A stretch of 64,000 nucleotides of DNA from Nageia nagi (GCA_050084985.1 JBITNC010000001.1:9486001-9550000); one strand, 5' to 3'; shown: positions 24,476 through 37,480, counted from the first letter of the stretch. Numbers and translations: made by a program. Notes: generated by a model from the sequence alone, not told the origin.

Positions 24476-25180
24476 TATTAACTACCTAACCTTGTAGTCT
24501 AAGAGAAAGATAAAAGGGTGGGGTTCTCCTTATACCAATAGGATCTAGAGGGACCTCATCAGATATTACAAAGATAACATTTTCTTTATTTACCTTTTTT
24601 TACTATTTTTTAATTTCAAATCTTCTTGCAAAAGGTCCATCTCACCTAGAATCTTTAATGCATCAAACATGGTCATTTTAGAAGGTGTTTTCTTCAATTC
24701 TTCCATAATATTGTATGGAGCATATGGGATAAACTTACATGTTTCTACTAGTTTATGTGTTCTAAATTATTGAGTAGCCTTTTTCTTATGATGATCTATG
24801 ATAAAAGGATATCTCAATGGATTAGACCTCTCTTTTTATGGGACTTCTTTTTTAGTTGTAGTAGGATTTCCTGCTATAGGAGAAGTATTACATGGATCAT
24901 GAGAAATATGACCTGGATTTTTGAGAAATTGATTTTCTTGATTTTTTAGTTGGGTCATAGGAGCCTTAGTTCTTTTTGGTTTAGGATAGGTTAGAATTTC
25001 TTATTGATTTTGCTATGTAACTTAGGGTTATTGCAGGGCCATTGAAGAAGAGGCTCTAGTTTGGACATAGTTGGCTTGTTCTCTAGCATATATTGGAAGC
25101 TAAAAATTGATCATGGTAAGGTCAAAAATAGGTTATAATGTAGGTTCCATCATTTGGTCTAAATGAAAGCCCAAGTACTA
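24476..25180 (-). other. Linker between gag zinc finger and protease
   Basis: Broken minus-strand frames with no recognisable domain; by position this is polyprotein linker of the nested element. Confidence 0.35.
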
Positions 25181-25189
25181 GTGTTGATA

Positions 25190-26218
25190 GATGGAACATG
25201 AGTTTGGAAAATGAGGAGTCGAACATGGAGGACACCATTTTGTAATGCCTAGAGTATCACTTTCTATAGAACTTATCATAATAGTATTATTAATTGCTTT
25301 AGGAATGTTAGGTTATTCTAGTTGATTACTCCTAGGATGGAATCTAGTTTGGTATTGATTATCATATGTTATGTAATTAAAACCTTGATTCTACCTCTAT
25401 TATAGAGTGAGCTTATTGGTAAGATTCCTAATTGTTACCTCTAACTACCTTATCTTTCCTTCCTTTTGATATTTTGGGTCAACATTTGTACTTGAAGATG
25501 CAAGAGTAGGCAGTGCTGGTACTTGCTTATGAACAATAGGCTTAGGAGGAGGTGTTAAGGCTAACACTCTAGGATTAGCAATTTATGGAACTTATTTAGA
25601 AGGTAAATTGGGAAATAAAGGCATAATGATTCTTGGTTGCATTTTTTCAAAGGACACAAAAGTATGTTTAGAGGTTTTAACCATTAAGTAAACATCTTGA
25701 AAGGTATCTTATGACATGAAAATAAGCATATTAAAATTCAAGAGGAAGTCCTTCATGTAATATACTAGAGCTTGTGCACTAGTTGGCTAAATCCTTGCTA
25801 GAATAGATTTCCATATTTTCTCAAATCTGATATTGATATCATTAATGGAATCATAAGGGTATCTTTTAATACATGTTGTAAGGCTAAGGAAGGTACTATC
25901 ATCACCATATATAGTAAATATTTTGATTAAATCTTGACCTAGCTCTTCCCATGTATTTATAGATTGAAGGGTAAGAATTCTAAACCATTCAGCTACTTTG
26001 CCTTCAAAGAGTGTGATAACAATCTAGTCATCAGTGATATCAAAGCTTGAAGCCAATAAAGAAACATCTTGATAATGTTCATATGGTGTTTTACTAGATC
26101 CATCATATTCGGAAAAAACTTTAAAATTTGCTAGAGGAATAGCTAGTGAATTAGTATCAACTACTAAAACATAACCATTATTCTAAGTAGGGAAATCAAT
26201 AGGAGCATGTTGAGCCAT
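25190..26218 (-). pseudogene. Gag of the nested element
   Basis: Structural protein of the virus-like particle. The start is ATG at 26,216-26,218 (MAQHAPIDFPT). The capsid domain reads PLANFKVFSEYDGSSKTPYE, then VITLFEGKVAEWFRILTLQS near 26,010 and STFLSLTTCIKRYPYDSI near 25,850-25,900, close to Retrotrans_gag. A proline-rich linker (LALTPPPKP) leads to a zinc-finger-like WCPPCSTPHFPNSC near 25,195-25,240, whose spacing is C-x2-C-x3-H-x4-C, one residue short of a classic knuckle. Only about half a dozen stops interrupt ~1 kb, and several sit where glutamine is expected. Confidence 0.75.
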
Positions 26219-26613
26219 GCTTCGACCAGTAGTATTAGGTGAGGGATTTTCCAAGTTAGAATTAAATATAGCTAATAGTGGGACAAGAATTAAAGGAATT
26301 TTAGGGGATATAACCTAGGAAATATTTCACCTAGTCCTTCTATGAGGAACTAATAGCTCTTGAAATTTAGGCTATCTAAGGGAATTTCTAGCACTACTTC
26401 TAGTAAGTCTACATTCTAGAGGTGCTAGGGTTCTAAATATTGATAGGTTGACAATGAAATCACCAATAAGGTAGTAAAAATCTTATAATGTTTGAAAAAC
26501 TAATTGATATCTTACCAAACATAGCTATCTATCCTATTCATGCTTGCTAAATATGGAATTTAGCTCATGTCCCATCAATCATACCAAAACTGGACTATTC
26601 TATTATTGATCAC

Positions 26614-28531
26614 TATAATGTAACCTTAAGGGTTTGGTTTGGTCATGTTCTTCATTTCTTGTGATAGTAGAATCCTTGAAGATGGTGGGGATGCACTTAT
26701 ATTGGTTTTATACTCAATCTTTGGGTTTTAGGTTGATTCTTATCTATAATGAAGGCTAAAAGTAATAGGAAAGAGATAAAATATTAAAAGTAATAGGAAA
26801 GAGATAAAATACTAAAAGTAATAGGAAAGAGATGAACACATTAAACTAGACATATATAGCCCGAGCATTACAACATAGGAAGTAATATATAACCAAGATT
26901 AAGAATAGTGAACTATCTTACTCTTGGGGTCTTGCAATCATAATACATAGCCATAACTTAATATAACACTTCATACATAACATTCATAAAGAGTAACAAA
27001 TAACCACATGTTGCAAAGGGCAAAGCATTATCAATTTGCATTATCATATACAAGAGCATCTTACGAACTTGGGTAAATTTGTTAGAATGTTATAATCCAT
27101 TATTTATATATTTACATCACCAATTGGGTGGTTGTTCACCATTAATACACTTAACTATTCTATTTAATTGAAAATAGTAAAAGAAACTATTTACAAATAT
27201 ACAATTATAATTACAACTATGTTAGATTACACAACGAACCAATACAAGTTGCACCAAGGTCTAGTGATTTGAAGTTTTTAAGTTGTACTTATTGAGATAC
27301 AATCCTTTTAATTTATCATTGATTTCATTATATTGGGTTTGTAATTGATTGAAGATGCACTATCTTTAAGCTTGATTGGTATGATTTCATTCTATCGGTA
27401 GCTACTACTTCTCTACAACCATTAATGATAAGTGTTGTAGTTCCTGGTTGCATGGAATAATGAGGGCAATGAATAGTATATCATTGAAGTACTAGGAGAA
27501 ACTACTATTGTCATGTGGAAATGAGTCATGGTTGACATATTGACAAATCCCTTGGATTCAAATACTCATGATCAAATGGACCTAGGTGTTCCTCCCTACC
27601 CATTATTCCTCATTCTATTTGGCAAGTTTTATCTCTCTTTGATGAGTTCTAATGATGGTCAAGCTTCACTTAACACCCATAAATTTTAGGCAAAATGTGT
27701 GATGTCATCATTCAAAATTGGTAGGTTCTATTTAATTATCTTCATGAAATACTTCCCATTGAATGTGGTACTACCCACCACTTACTATCTTAGGACCCAC
27801 TGAATTTGGACAAAAGTTGTTATGTCATCACTTAAAATTGGTAGGTTCTATTTAATTTTCCTTCTAAAAATTCCTTACTTAATGACATACTACCATTGAA
27901 TATCATATCTCCCATTAAATATGAACAAAATGTATGATATCATCATTCAAAATTAGTGAGATCTATCTAACTATCTTCATGAAATACTTCTTATGTATTT
28001 TTGATGTATGATGGAGACTTTCTTCTAGAAATTGATGAGCTCTACAACATCTTCTACTAGTGACTTAGAATGAATCAAGCTCTTATTTACAATAATTCTT
28101 GGAACTTCTATACTTCTATAACTCTTGTATTTTGACTTAGATACTTCCCTAATAGATTACAATACTACTTGAACATAGTACATTAGTTCTCAAACATGAC
28201 TTAGATTAAATTTCTATAACCTATGACTCTCTTTTTATATACAGTTATGAAAAATGGTAAAATTAACTAATACTAATTCTCAAGACTTAATACAACACCT
28301 GATAGATAGCATATTAGACTTTTGAAGTAAAAATGGTTAATACTGACATAATTTAAATAGTACCTAGAATTTATCTTGACCAAATTTTGATAAAAAGACT
28401 AAGTACATAGAAAAGAATAATATGAAAGGGGAAAAGGAGGTGAGAATTAGAAAAGATTTATTGAATTGAATAAAAAATAAATAATACCAAAATATTACCC
28501 TATTCCCAAAGTGTAACTCTAAAATAATACA
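26614..28531 (-). repeat. 5' LTR of the nested element, ~1.92 kb
   Basis: Matches 14,325-16,261 end to end. The plus-strand start is TATAATGTAACC, so the canonical TG is mutated to TA in this copy. The end is AATACA. Small indels include an extra 'agtaataggaaagagataaaat' repeat unit near 26,760-26,830. Confidence 0.9.
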
Positions 28532-28619
28532 TTGAGATCATCATTTCTTTGTTGTCATGCTATTATCTACCTTTAGTTAGTGTTACACATTGTTAGCTAC
28601 GTGATTCCTCATCATGCTC

Positions 28620-29325
28620 ATCTAGGAATTCTTCATACATTATCATACCATCATTTTGAGGGAATTATGCTATCATATTTATAATTGCCTACCCTTTCAC
28701 ATATTTGTTATTTACCATATTAATATCAAATTCTTACAATAACATCAATAACTTAGCTACCCTTCTTGATAAATGTTGTTTTGCTACAAGATATTTTAGT
28801 GGGTTAACTAGGATAACAACATATGTAGTACAATATAAAAGATAATGCCTTAATTTTTTTGTAGCAAAAATAATACCAAAGAATGGATTTTCTATAGGTG
28901 TGTATCTTATTTCATAATCAATTAGAGTTTTTGTAAGATAGTATATTTCCCTTTCTTTATTGTCATCATCCTTCTAACACAAAAAACATTGCTCCTAGGT
29001 CATATAACATGGTTGATATGTAAAGATATGCTTCTTTTTCAAAATTCATAAGCACTAAAATAGGAGGATTTAGCAAGTATTGTTTTATATCTTCAAATAT
29101 TTTTTAACATTTCTCATCCCACACAAACTTGACATCCTTTTTCAACAAATGAGTAAATGGCCCACATTTATCTCCAAGTGGAAAAATGAATCTTCTTACC
29201 AAATTTATCTTTCCTTGAAGACTCCTTAGTTTCTTGAGGTTCCTTGGAGTTGGCATACTTAGTATGATTTTTACCTTATTAGGATCCACCTCAATGCCCC
29301 TTTTTGAGACCATGAATCTAAGCAA
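28620..29325 (-). pseudogene. RT-linked RNase H of the outer element
   Basis: Continues from RT. The minus strand from 29,325 reads MLRFMVSKRGIEVDPNKVKI and LRSLQGKINLVRRFIF, the RT thumb/RNase H connection. In broken frames it continues to NPLKYLVAKQHLSRRVAKLL near 28,750-28,810 and KGQAIIDMIA near 28,670-28,700 (normally KGQAIADFLA). The nested element begins about 90 bp further on. Confidence 0.7.
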
Positions 29326-29331
29326 TTTTCT

Positions 29332-30050
29332 TCAAGTAACACCAAAAGCATATTTTTGAGATTTTAGTCTAAGCTTGTACTTGTTTAGAATTTGAAATAC
29401 TTCTTCAAAGAGCTCCAAATGGTCTTGGCCTTGCTTTGATTTTACCAAGATGTCACCAATATAAACTTCCATTGATTTATGAATGTACTCATGGAACATA
29501 GACACCATAGCTCTTTGGTAGGTAGCATCAACATTTTTCAATCCAAAAGGCATAACCTTCCAACAAAAATTTCTCCAATGTGTAGTAAAAGTAGTATTAT
29601 GTTGATCAATTAGATTGATTAATATTTGATTATATCCTAAAAATTCATCCATAAAAGATAAAATATCATGACTAGCAACTACAATCATATCAATATTGGG
29701 TAATGGAAAATCATCTTTTGGAAAAGTATTATTGATATCATGAAAATTAGTACAAAACCTTATCTTTCCAGTAGGTTTTAAAATAGGAATAATGTTAGCC
29801 ATCCATTATGAATAATCAATAGGTTTAATGAATCCAAAATTCAAGTATTTTTCTATTTCTTTCTTGACTAACAATTCCTTAGAAGGATGTATCTTTCTTA
29901 GTTTTTGTTTAATTATTTTTGATCCTTCCTTTAATGGTAGATTATACATAACAAAAGAGGAATCTAAACTAGGCATATCAACATAAGACCAAGAAAAATT
30001 ATTTTTATTTTTAACAAATTTATTTTTGTACCTTTATTGTTGAGGTGTTG
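29332..30050 (-). pseudogene. Reverse transcriptase of the outer element
   Basis: The best preserved open frame of the window, 156 codons from 29,802 to 29,332. Motifs in order are MANIIPILKPTGKIRFCTNF, KDDFPLPNIDMIV, ILSFMDEFLGYNQI (first catalytic Asp in SFMDxFxGYNQI kept), WKVMPFGLKNVDATYQRAM and EVYIGDILVKSKQGQDHLEL. The catalytic YVDD box is YIGD here, so one essential aspartate is lost and the enzyme would be dead even without stops. The N-terminal part to about 30,050 is in broken frames. Confidence 0.85.
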
Positions 30051-30786
30051 GAAGGATTACTCCAACTTTGACCAACCTTTGCTCATCACTTGTCCCAATA
30101 TTGACATTTGCTAGCTCTTCAGTTAGGAATGGTAATTCATCCTTTTTCTGTAATAATAAAGGTATTTCTTCTAATCCTTGAATATCACTATATAATTATC
30201 TCCTTTCTCAACCTAAAATACTTCATTAAAATTCACTTCTTGTCCAAAATATGCATACTCATTAAGAATATAACTTCTTTTCTATTTTTCATTGGATTTA
30301 GGCAATTTTAAATGTGTCCCTAAGTATTCTAAAATGTCATCATCAATATTTAAACAATCAAACTTAAGTGGTATAGTATCATCAATCTATAAATCTTCAT
30401 CAATATAATTAGAAAGTTCAATCAAATTACATTCTTTTATAAAATTGATAGGTCTTATTATTTGTTTTGTATTCTAATCACTACCTAATCCATTCTTAGT
30501 TTTCTAAGCTCCTAAACTAGTTTGAAAGAAAGACATATCTTGTTCTGATTGATCTAAATCCCCTTCTTTATATTTACAATTTTTTTTCATGTACTTATGA
30601 AAAAAAAGAATATGTAATGGTTTTACCCATTACATTTATTGCTTGATCCTTCATTTATATCTTTGGAAATAGAGATATTATTGTTTTAGAGTAAGATCCC
30701 CCTTCATCCTTACTATTTTCACATCATTAACTGCATTTAAGAAATATATCATGTCATTGATGACCCTCAACACTAAAAATTCTTTA

Positions 30787-31440
30787 TCATCCTAAATATT
30801 TAACATAAATAAATAGATCAAAGTTCTCAATTCTATACATTCTCGTATTTATTTCTATAATTTGAGGTTGATTTTCTACATTTACCATTGGTGCATCTAT
30901 TTCCAAAGGTACAATCTCATATCTAGAATAAGTCATTTTGAATTCTTTTAATTTTGTTGCATTACATAAGGCATATGGCTTTGGATCACCAATTACCATA
31001 TGTACCTCACCCTGATATTCTAATTTCAATCTACCATGCATTGTAGATGGTACTACATCCATATCATGAATCCATGGTCTTTCTAAAAATAAGTTATATG
31101 ATAATTTTGAATCCACAACCTACAACTGAGTTTCAACTATTGTAACTCTGGTTATAACCAAGATTGTAGCTATCCCAACTAGCTTTTTGAATGAACTATC
31201 ATATGCCCTAATTTTGAATGTAGCTTCTTCTAAGGGAGGTATCTCTACACTTTTTCTTGAAGTTATATCAAAAATTTATGAAAATATACACTTAATCTTT
31301 GATCCATTATCTACCAAATTTCTTTTTATATCCCATATATCTATCATAGGTGTGTTATACAAGGTAAAACATTTGGTAAGGATTTATTTACTAAGCTTTT
31401 CAGATCTATAAAATGAAATTGCATCACATTCCTTAATAAA
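30787..31440 (-). pseudogene. Protease region of the outer element
   Basis: C-terminal half of a retropepsin-like protease. MDSKLSYNLFLERPWIHDMD and VVPSTMHGRLKLEYQGEV correspond to the 'SYNLLLGRPWLHxMxAVPST' region of Tat/Athila-type polyproteins, with the flap Gly changed to Glu. The active-site half above 31,116 is scrambled. The region from 30,050 to 30,780 is a broken linker to RT. Confidence 0.65.
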
Positions 31441-31449
31441 TATAAGTTT

Positions 31450-32650
31450 TTTTGAAAATATGGTAGTAGACATATTGGTAGGGACTATTTCTTTTTGAAC
31501 AAAGAATATAATATCTTCCTATGTGTTTCAGATGTAGATATGAGATTATACAAACTAATATTGGTAGGAGTAGTTTTTAACTACTTAATCATGCTATAAG
31601 TTTTGGGATCAGGTGGGACACTTATTCAATAGTAACCAAATTTAGAATATTCCTTGGATGCCCCCTTCGTAATCCTACACAAAATTCTTTTTCAACTAAA
31701 ACTATGTTTAATGTTACCTTTAGATCTGAATCTTTCTAATCAATTTCATATCTCTCTTGGGCAATGAATTCTAAAATTATTTCCTCTAATGCTTTGTAAA
31801 AATTTATAGCATTAACTTTTTTTAATGATAAGTGTAATAAGATCATAGTTTCCCATATAAATATTATCATCTTGTGCCATTTTTTCTAATTTTTGTAATA
31901 AACCTCTTTTCATCAAATATATCAAAATAAACCTTGGTTGAATTGGAAATGTATACCATCTATCTCTTATTGTAGCTTATCATATCAATTTAGGTGGGGA
32001 TGTAGGTGCATCAACCATATTAACTATCTTTTACTCTTTTTTTATGTATTTCCTATGATTCTCCTTATTGTAAGGAGTATATGTATACTTGATATCTCCT
32101 AACTCGAGTAGAACTTTCTCTTTTTGCAACAATTCTTTTACTAATACTCCAAATCCAATACTCTTATCAGTTAGAGCATGCAAATTAATGATTGGTAAAA
32201 TAAAATATCTAAATATATCACAAATTTTACTCTCATCCAATTTACTATGAATAGATTACCATACCTTTTTAAATCTTGGAATATACTTATCTAGGGTTTC
32301 ATTATTTCCTTGGCACATTGCACATAACTATGTAATAGTTTCTTGCTCTTTAACATTATGCTTGTATTGACCCATGAAACTTTTACCAATGACTTGAATA
32401 AATCTCTTGATCATCTTAGAAAATTGTAGAACCATTTATTGGATTCACCTTTTAAACTCTTTGGAAAAAGGTTTACCATCAACTTATCCTCTCATACCAA
32501 TTTCAATAAGCACTCCTCATGAAAACTGATAAGATGTTGCTTTGGGTCTTATTTGCCACTAAACATCTCGAATTTGGGAGCTTATGTCAGGTGTTAGGGG
32601 ATAATTGTAGATATCATCTGATAAGAGTGAGGTGAAGACACCATCATAAT
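31450..32650 (-). pseudogene. Gag of the outer element
   Basis: Capsid remnant. The minus strand carries APKFEMFSGK, DPKQHLISFHEECLL, LFPKSLKGESNKWFYNF near 32,430-32,600, and further pieces down to TPYNKENHRKYIKKE near 32,031-32,080. The motif order (PPKFxxFNGxxDPxQHL, then LFxxSLxGxAxxWF) is the Retrotrans_gag domain of Tat-type elements. Sequence from 31,450 to 31,980 is frameshifted and mostly unreadable. The leader and primer-binding region lie between 32,650 and 32,950; no clear tRNA-matching primer site was assigned. Confidence 0.65.
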
Positions 32651-32950
32651 CTTCTTATTTTTGTTGAAATTTATTGCTATTCTCAATATTGGTTAACCTT
32701 GTAGCTATTGCTAGGTCTAGAATTGATTATGAATTATTGTTTGAACTTTATATTGACATCAATTACTTAGTTATATACCAAAATTATTTATTTAAATGTG
32801 CTATTTGTGCTAGATCTTGTTCCATTTTTCACATCACTAATGATGTAAAAATAATTATGAACATCACTAATAGCCTTGATCCTTTCTCATAAATCTTGTG
32901 AGATCTCATAAATAGAGCAAGATTAATTGAAACAATGAGGTTCACCAAAA

Positions 32951-33490
32951 TGTAGACCTCAAATAATACATAAATAATAAATTGATGTACTATTTATATA
33001 CAATATAATATTGAAGCATATATCATAAATATGGCATCAAATGAATATGATAAATAATATACCTTCATCTAGCTTGCATCCAAATGAAATAGTAGAGATC
33101 ATACATCAATCTCCATAACACATTATAATAAATGAATGCGACCAACATATTAAGATCACATTGTTAGCTACATGAAATATAAATATCCATGAAGATAAAT
33201 AAAAATATGCAAAGCATAATGAAGGGTTTAACAAATCTATGTAGAGGTGGTATTACAAAACACCATTGTTGGTCAGGTAGAAATAATATTATATGTTATG
33301 ATCTCTTTCTCTTGATATTCATTGATGTCTCTTTATGATATTTATGTTGCCTTTGATATTATTTTATAGAAACATTTTGATCCTCTTTGATTCTTGGTAT
33401 CATTACCTTTTACATTGTTTATGGTGTCTCTTTTGATATTTGAGACCTATTACATTGTACCATGTTCCATTACATTGCCATGGGTATATT
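32951..33490 (-). repeat. 5' LTR of the outer element, truncated
   Basis: Homologous to 10,749-11,350 from TGTAGACCTC through 'catgggtatatt'. About 100 bp that should follow, including the terminal TCTACA, are missing; sequence changes abruptly into a TTAATG-type repeat. Confidence 0.85.
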
Positions 33491-34260
33491 ATGCTCATGT
33501 TATTTTAATGGTAATATTAATCCTATTACAATGCTAATGCAATGTTAAACTATGATGAATGCTCTGTTAATGCTATGTTACTATTAATTTTATATTAATG
33601 TTAATGGTATGTTAGTGTTATGTCAATGTTAATTCTATTTCATTAATGTTAATGCTATGTCAATATTATTTTAATTGAAATGTTATTCCTATTACAATGT
33701 TAAAGCTATATGAATGCTATGTTAGTGTTAATATTATATTAATGCTATGTTAATGTTAATGGTGTGTTAATGCTATGTTCATGTTAATGAATTGTGATGA
33801 TAATATTATATTAATTTTATTTTAATGATAATGTTAATCATATTACAATGTTAATGCAACATTAAAGCTATGTGAATGCTCTAATAGTGTTAATGTTATG
33901 GTAATGTTTAATGATATGTAATTCTATATTTATAATGGTAACATTAATGCTATGTTAATGTTATGTTTATACATTTTTTAATATTGATGGTAATCTTATT
34001 GCAATTGTTATTAGTTTAGTGGTAATGTTAATCTTATTACAATGTTAACCAAATGTTAAATCTATGTGAATGTTATGTTAGTGTTAATGCTATGAAAGTG
34101 TTAATGTGAGGTTAACAATATGTTACTGCTATGTCAATATGATGTTATTGATATGTTAATGTGATTTTAATGCTATGTTAATATGATATTCATGATATGT
34201 TAATATGATGTTACTGCTATGTTAATGTTAGGTTAATGTTAGTGCAATGTTAATATAGTT
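33491..34260. repeat. Degenerate TTAATG/'gctatgttaatg' repeat
   Basis: About 770 bp built from 'gttaatg', 'ctatgttaatgtta' and similar words with near-6-bp periodicity. It begins at the broken LTR end. Confidence 0.8.
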
Positions 34261-34770
34261 ATTTTATTTTATAGCTACATATGCATGATGAATTTGAAAT
34301 GAACATCAGTGAGTTGAAGGTGATGACCAACCACTTATTCTAATTTTTTTGAGCTCCCACCACTATAATTATTGAGCCATAGAGTAGGATACAATTGGAT
34401 TTGATCACCAAAGTAGTCTTCCCTTAAGATAGGAGTCATTACTTTCCATTGAACAACTATAAATAAGGTTGATTAGAGTTAGTTTGGGTGATATCAATGG
34501 ACTAGTTGGTCAATTGGCTATGTCATTGAGGGTTTATACTCTTGGTAATCCATTAACTACTCATTTGATGGTAATCCATACACCCTTTAGGGAAACATTT
34601 ATTCACCATGTCAATACTTAGCATTAGGAAACCTTTTATCCATAATATTGAGCTTGGAGCCCACATTAGTTAGACAAGGGTTAGATTGTTAATGGTGGAG
34701 GTAGAGTTATAATGACCACTTCCAATAGACCATTATGTGACTCATTGGCAAGATATGGTAAACTCAGCTT
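34261..34770. other. No gene recognised
   Basis: Unique-looking AT-rich sequence between the TTAATG repeat and the putative CACTA element end. No domain or RNA gene was seen. Confidence 0.4.
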
Positions 34771-35180
34771 CACTACAACCAAAAGATCTATTTGCATCTT
34801 CATTCATGGAAAATGAAAAAGGATGAAAATTTGCATCCTCCTACATTGGCATCTATTGAAATGTTTTTTTTTTATTTTTTGATGCAAAAATGGACATAAA
34901 AAAGGAAACGAATTTGGATGCAAAATTTACATCAAAATTTAGCATTATGTCAAAAAAAATATTTTTTGAGAATACCTAAGGCATTAAGATGCAAATTTGG
35001 ACATCACTTTGCATTGAAAAAACTTAAAAAAGGAAAATAAAAATTATAAAGTCATTTTTACTATGAAATTCGAATACCATGGATGTACATAATATTTAAC
35101 TTTCTAAAATTTGATGGAAAATGATGCAAAATATGAGAAAATACACGTTATAAAGGCAAGAAAATTTTTTACAAGATACA
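34771..35180. repeat. Left terminal and subterminal repeats of element A
   Basis: Begins CACTACAACCAAAAGATC and contains repeated 'gatgcaaa' words, including 'gatgcaaatttggacatc' near 34,990 and 'ggatgcaaaatttacatc' near 34,920. Such clusters are the usual transposase-binding subterminal repeats of CACTA elements. Confidence 0.5.
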
Positions 35181-35649
35181 TGATGCAAATATGGTTAAGG
35201 TTTCCTACACACAGCTTGTAATGATTAATGGTACTTGAATGATTCCCTTAAACTCTTTCATAATTTGATGATGCATGATTAGTATATTCAAGTGGTGGAA
35301 AATAATTGTTCATGTGTTTCCTTCAAAGATGGAGTAAATTGGTGTTGTAAAATAACATCGACTTGTAACAAACCTTAATTATATATTAAACCATTATATA
35401 AGTTAATATAATTAGCTTAATTTATCACTATATAAGTTCATATTTACCTTATCATTTTATAACCAAAAAATTCAATTCAATCCCATATTTATTATTCCAT
35501 TGTGCTCTTTTTGTAAATATACCATTTGCAATTGTAACTATGAAGTTAAATATAAATAATATTATCATACCACAAGCAATGAGAAAGATATAAATATGAA
35601 AAGTTCAATATACTAGTGAAAACCATATCAATTACAATATTTTCATTGT

Positions 35650-36415
35650 GAATTATCTTCTTCATCAAGACATATAATATGTTTTCCTCTAGTATTACAT
35701 TCAATTACAAACTACTTTTTTTCATCAACAACATAAGGGATGAAATATATTTAACTATAATGTTGTGATAAAAAATAAGGCTCTTTGTTATCAAGTAAAA
35801 TGCATGTGGATTTGATTACAAAGTAATCACTAGGTATACCATGCAGGATTGTTCTTCTATCGAGTGTGTCAAACCACTTACATTCAAATATCACACATTG
35901 AAATGACCTATAATCCAATTATATAATTTCTTGAATTTTTTCAACATATTTTAATTTTCCATGTATCAAGTTTGTACCTATTGAACTTGCATGACTTTGT
36001 TGATCAAAATCATCCATCACTCCACAGTCAAATGTCATTATTCTCTTATCATTCTTTTCTTTTCTTAAGTGTTGATCATATGCCCACATTGCAAGGAAAG
36101 ATAGTGTCTACACATATTTACACGCAAAATGTTATTAATGCTTGCATATATTTACACAAAAATTGAAGTTTTATAAAAATATTAATAAAAATAATTACCT
36201 CAAACTTGCATCCTATAGCGATATTTAATGCATTTTCATCATCTTCATCTATTTTTCCTCCTACAACTTATTGTTTTGTTTCAATTTCACTCTTCATCCA
36301 TGACCTTGGATATTATTGTGGCCAATTTTCTTCTCTTAGATTTTTAGGTATAATGTACCCCTTTAATTCTATCTATGAAACAAAGAATGTTCTTATTCAA
36401 TTTCCCTTCTTTTAG
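35650..36415 (-). pseudogene. CACTA transposase C-terminal part with DUF4216, copy A
   Basis: The minus strand carries LREENWPQ, PRSWMKSEIETKQ and NIAIGCKFE-type fragments near 36,190-36,370, then MTFDCGVMDDFDQ and KLKYVEKIQEII near 35,880-35,940, SFQCVIFECKWFDTLDRRTI near 35,830-35,900 and FVIECNTRGKHII near 35,655-35,700. The 'YxGxIxEIxxLDYxxFxxxxFxCxW' pattern followed by an 'xPWVFVxxxxxxxYxV'-like end is DUF4216, a domain known almost only from plant CACTA proteins. Its counterpart in copy B is at 56,480-57,470. Stops and at least two frame changes are present. Confidence 0.75.
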
Positions 36416-36599
36416 TTTGGTGCAACTCAATCCACTTTTTGTAACATGCATAATGCATCATAATAAATTGATTTATAGATTCCTAAAGGTCACAATATGT
36501 AAATTCACAATACCATAATACAAGCTTGTTAGCTAGTAATTAAACATTTATATAATTTGTAAATCCAAAGTACATGTACATATTTAGAACATCGTAAAT

Positions 36600-37480
36600 A
36601 CTTTTAAGAGAATACAATAGTTTATCTATTTTTAATACCTCCCCTTATAATTTCTCACTATCTTTGTTTGCACTCCACATCTTTAGGATAGAAGGATCCA
36701 TTTGGAATAGATACTCACTTGCATAAAAAAATAATTCTTGTACAATGTATCCTTAACCCATAGATCCTTTGGTCATGAATGTTGTTTAACAAATCCCTTT
36801 AGCACTTTTAAAAATCTCTCCATAAAAAATATGTTTTTAGCACTCATAACACTTGCTATTCCAATGTCATCTACTAGATGGATCAATAGGTGCACTTGTA
36901 TGTCCATAAAAGTAGGTGGCAATTCTTTTTCTAATTTGTAGATCATTTCAGCAATCTCTCTATGCCATTGATCTATTGCAAACATCTATCTCCTTTGAAG
37001 ATAACCATCTATTCATGAAAATATAATATCATCAAAATATTGCATGCTATATTGTTTTTCATGCTATATTATTTTTCATAGAGCCATACTATAACATGGC
37101 ATACCTTAGAAATAATTGCAATCAATTAATTGCATATCTAAGATCAATAGGTAAACCTCCACATCCAAGAATTGCAATTGGAAAAATATGCTATAGAAAG
37201 TATGAGTGCAAATATGGCAAGTATTTTTATTTTGATGGAAAATGTGAAAAACATAATATAAGATCAATACCTTCATGAAGTTGTGATAATCATGAGTCTT
37301 GAATCCTATGATTTTACCATCAGAACTAAATGCACTTCTTAGAGATGATCCATATAATGTTGGTATTTTGATGTTTTGAATAAATTTGTGTAACTTTTCC
37401 ACTTCATCTTTTTTCATAAGCCATGTTATTATAGGTACTTTTTTTTTCCATCTTGATAGTAAGTTATCCATAAAGATCTC
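36600..37480 (-). pseudogene. CACTA transposase DUF4218 segment, copy A
   Basis: Two open pieces join as DUF4218. From 37,471 they read TWLMKKDEVEKLHKFIQNIK and SAFSSDGKIIGFKTHDYHNF (the 'IGLKSHDxHxLMQ' motif). From 36,985 they read DQWHREIAEMIYKLEKELPP, TFMDIQVHLLIHLVDDIGIA and ERFLKVLKGFVKQHS (the 'PPxFFDxMxHLxIHL...ERYxxxLKxxVR' motif). Intron-like AT-rich sequence with splice-like borders lies between them at about 37,000-37,270. The domain is near complete and its catalytic role is unknown; it accompanies Transposase_21 in nearly all plant CACTA proteins. Confidence 0.85.

Larger units (their letters stand above)
14325..28531 (-). mobile_element. Nested Ty3/gypsy element with RNase H upstream of RT
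   Basis: A complete 14.2-kb element inserted into the outer retrotransposon, with LTRs 14,325-16,261 and 26,614-28,531. Minus-strand order is gag (from 26,218), zinc finger, protease, RNase H, RT, second RNase H, integrase, then ~4 kb of extra coding-like sequence before the 3' LTR. RT and RNase H similarity places it with Ty3/gypsy, and the dual RNase H resembles Tat elements, but having one RNase H between protease and RT is not the usual Tat order. No perfect 5-bp target-site duplication is seen; the flanks are 'gttgatcaa' and 'ttgagatca'. Confidence 0.85.
10749..33490 (-). mobile_element. Outer Tat-like Ty3/gypsy LTR retrotransposon, split by a nested element
   Basis: A minus-strand element flanked by two clearly homologous LTRs, 10,749-11,350 (3') and 32,951-33,490 (5', truncated). 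By eye they are about 85-90% identical. The internal order on the minus strand is gag, protease, RT, RNase H, second (archaeal-like) RNase H, integrase, 192-bp tandem repeats, polypurine tract, 3' LTR. Two RNase H domains with the second after the first is the established arrangement of plant Tat elements. A 14.2-kb second element interrupts it between the two RNase H domains; without that insert it would be ~8.5 kb. All frames carry stops. Confidence 0.85.

Noticed and set aside
37096-37278. Plus-strand 60-codon frame
   Set aside because: Antisense to the DUF4218 segment and its intron in copy A.
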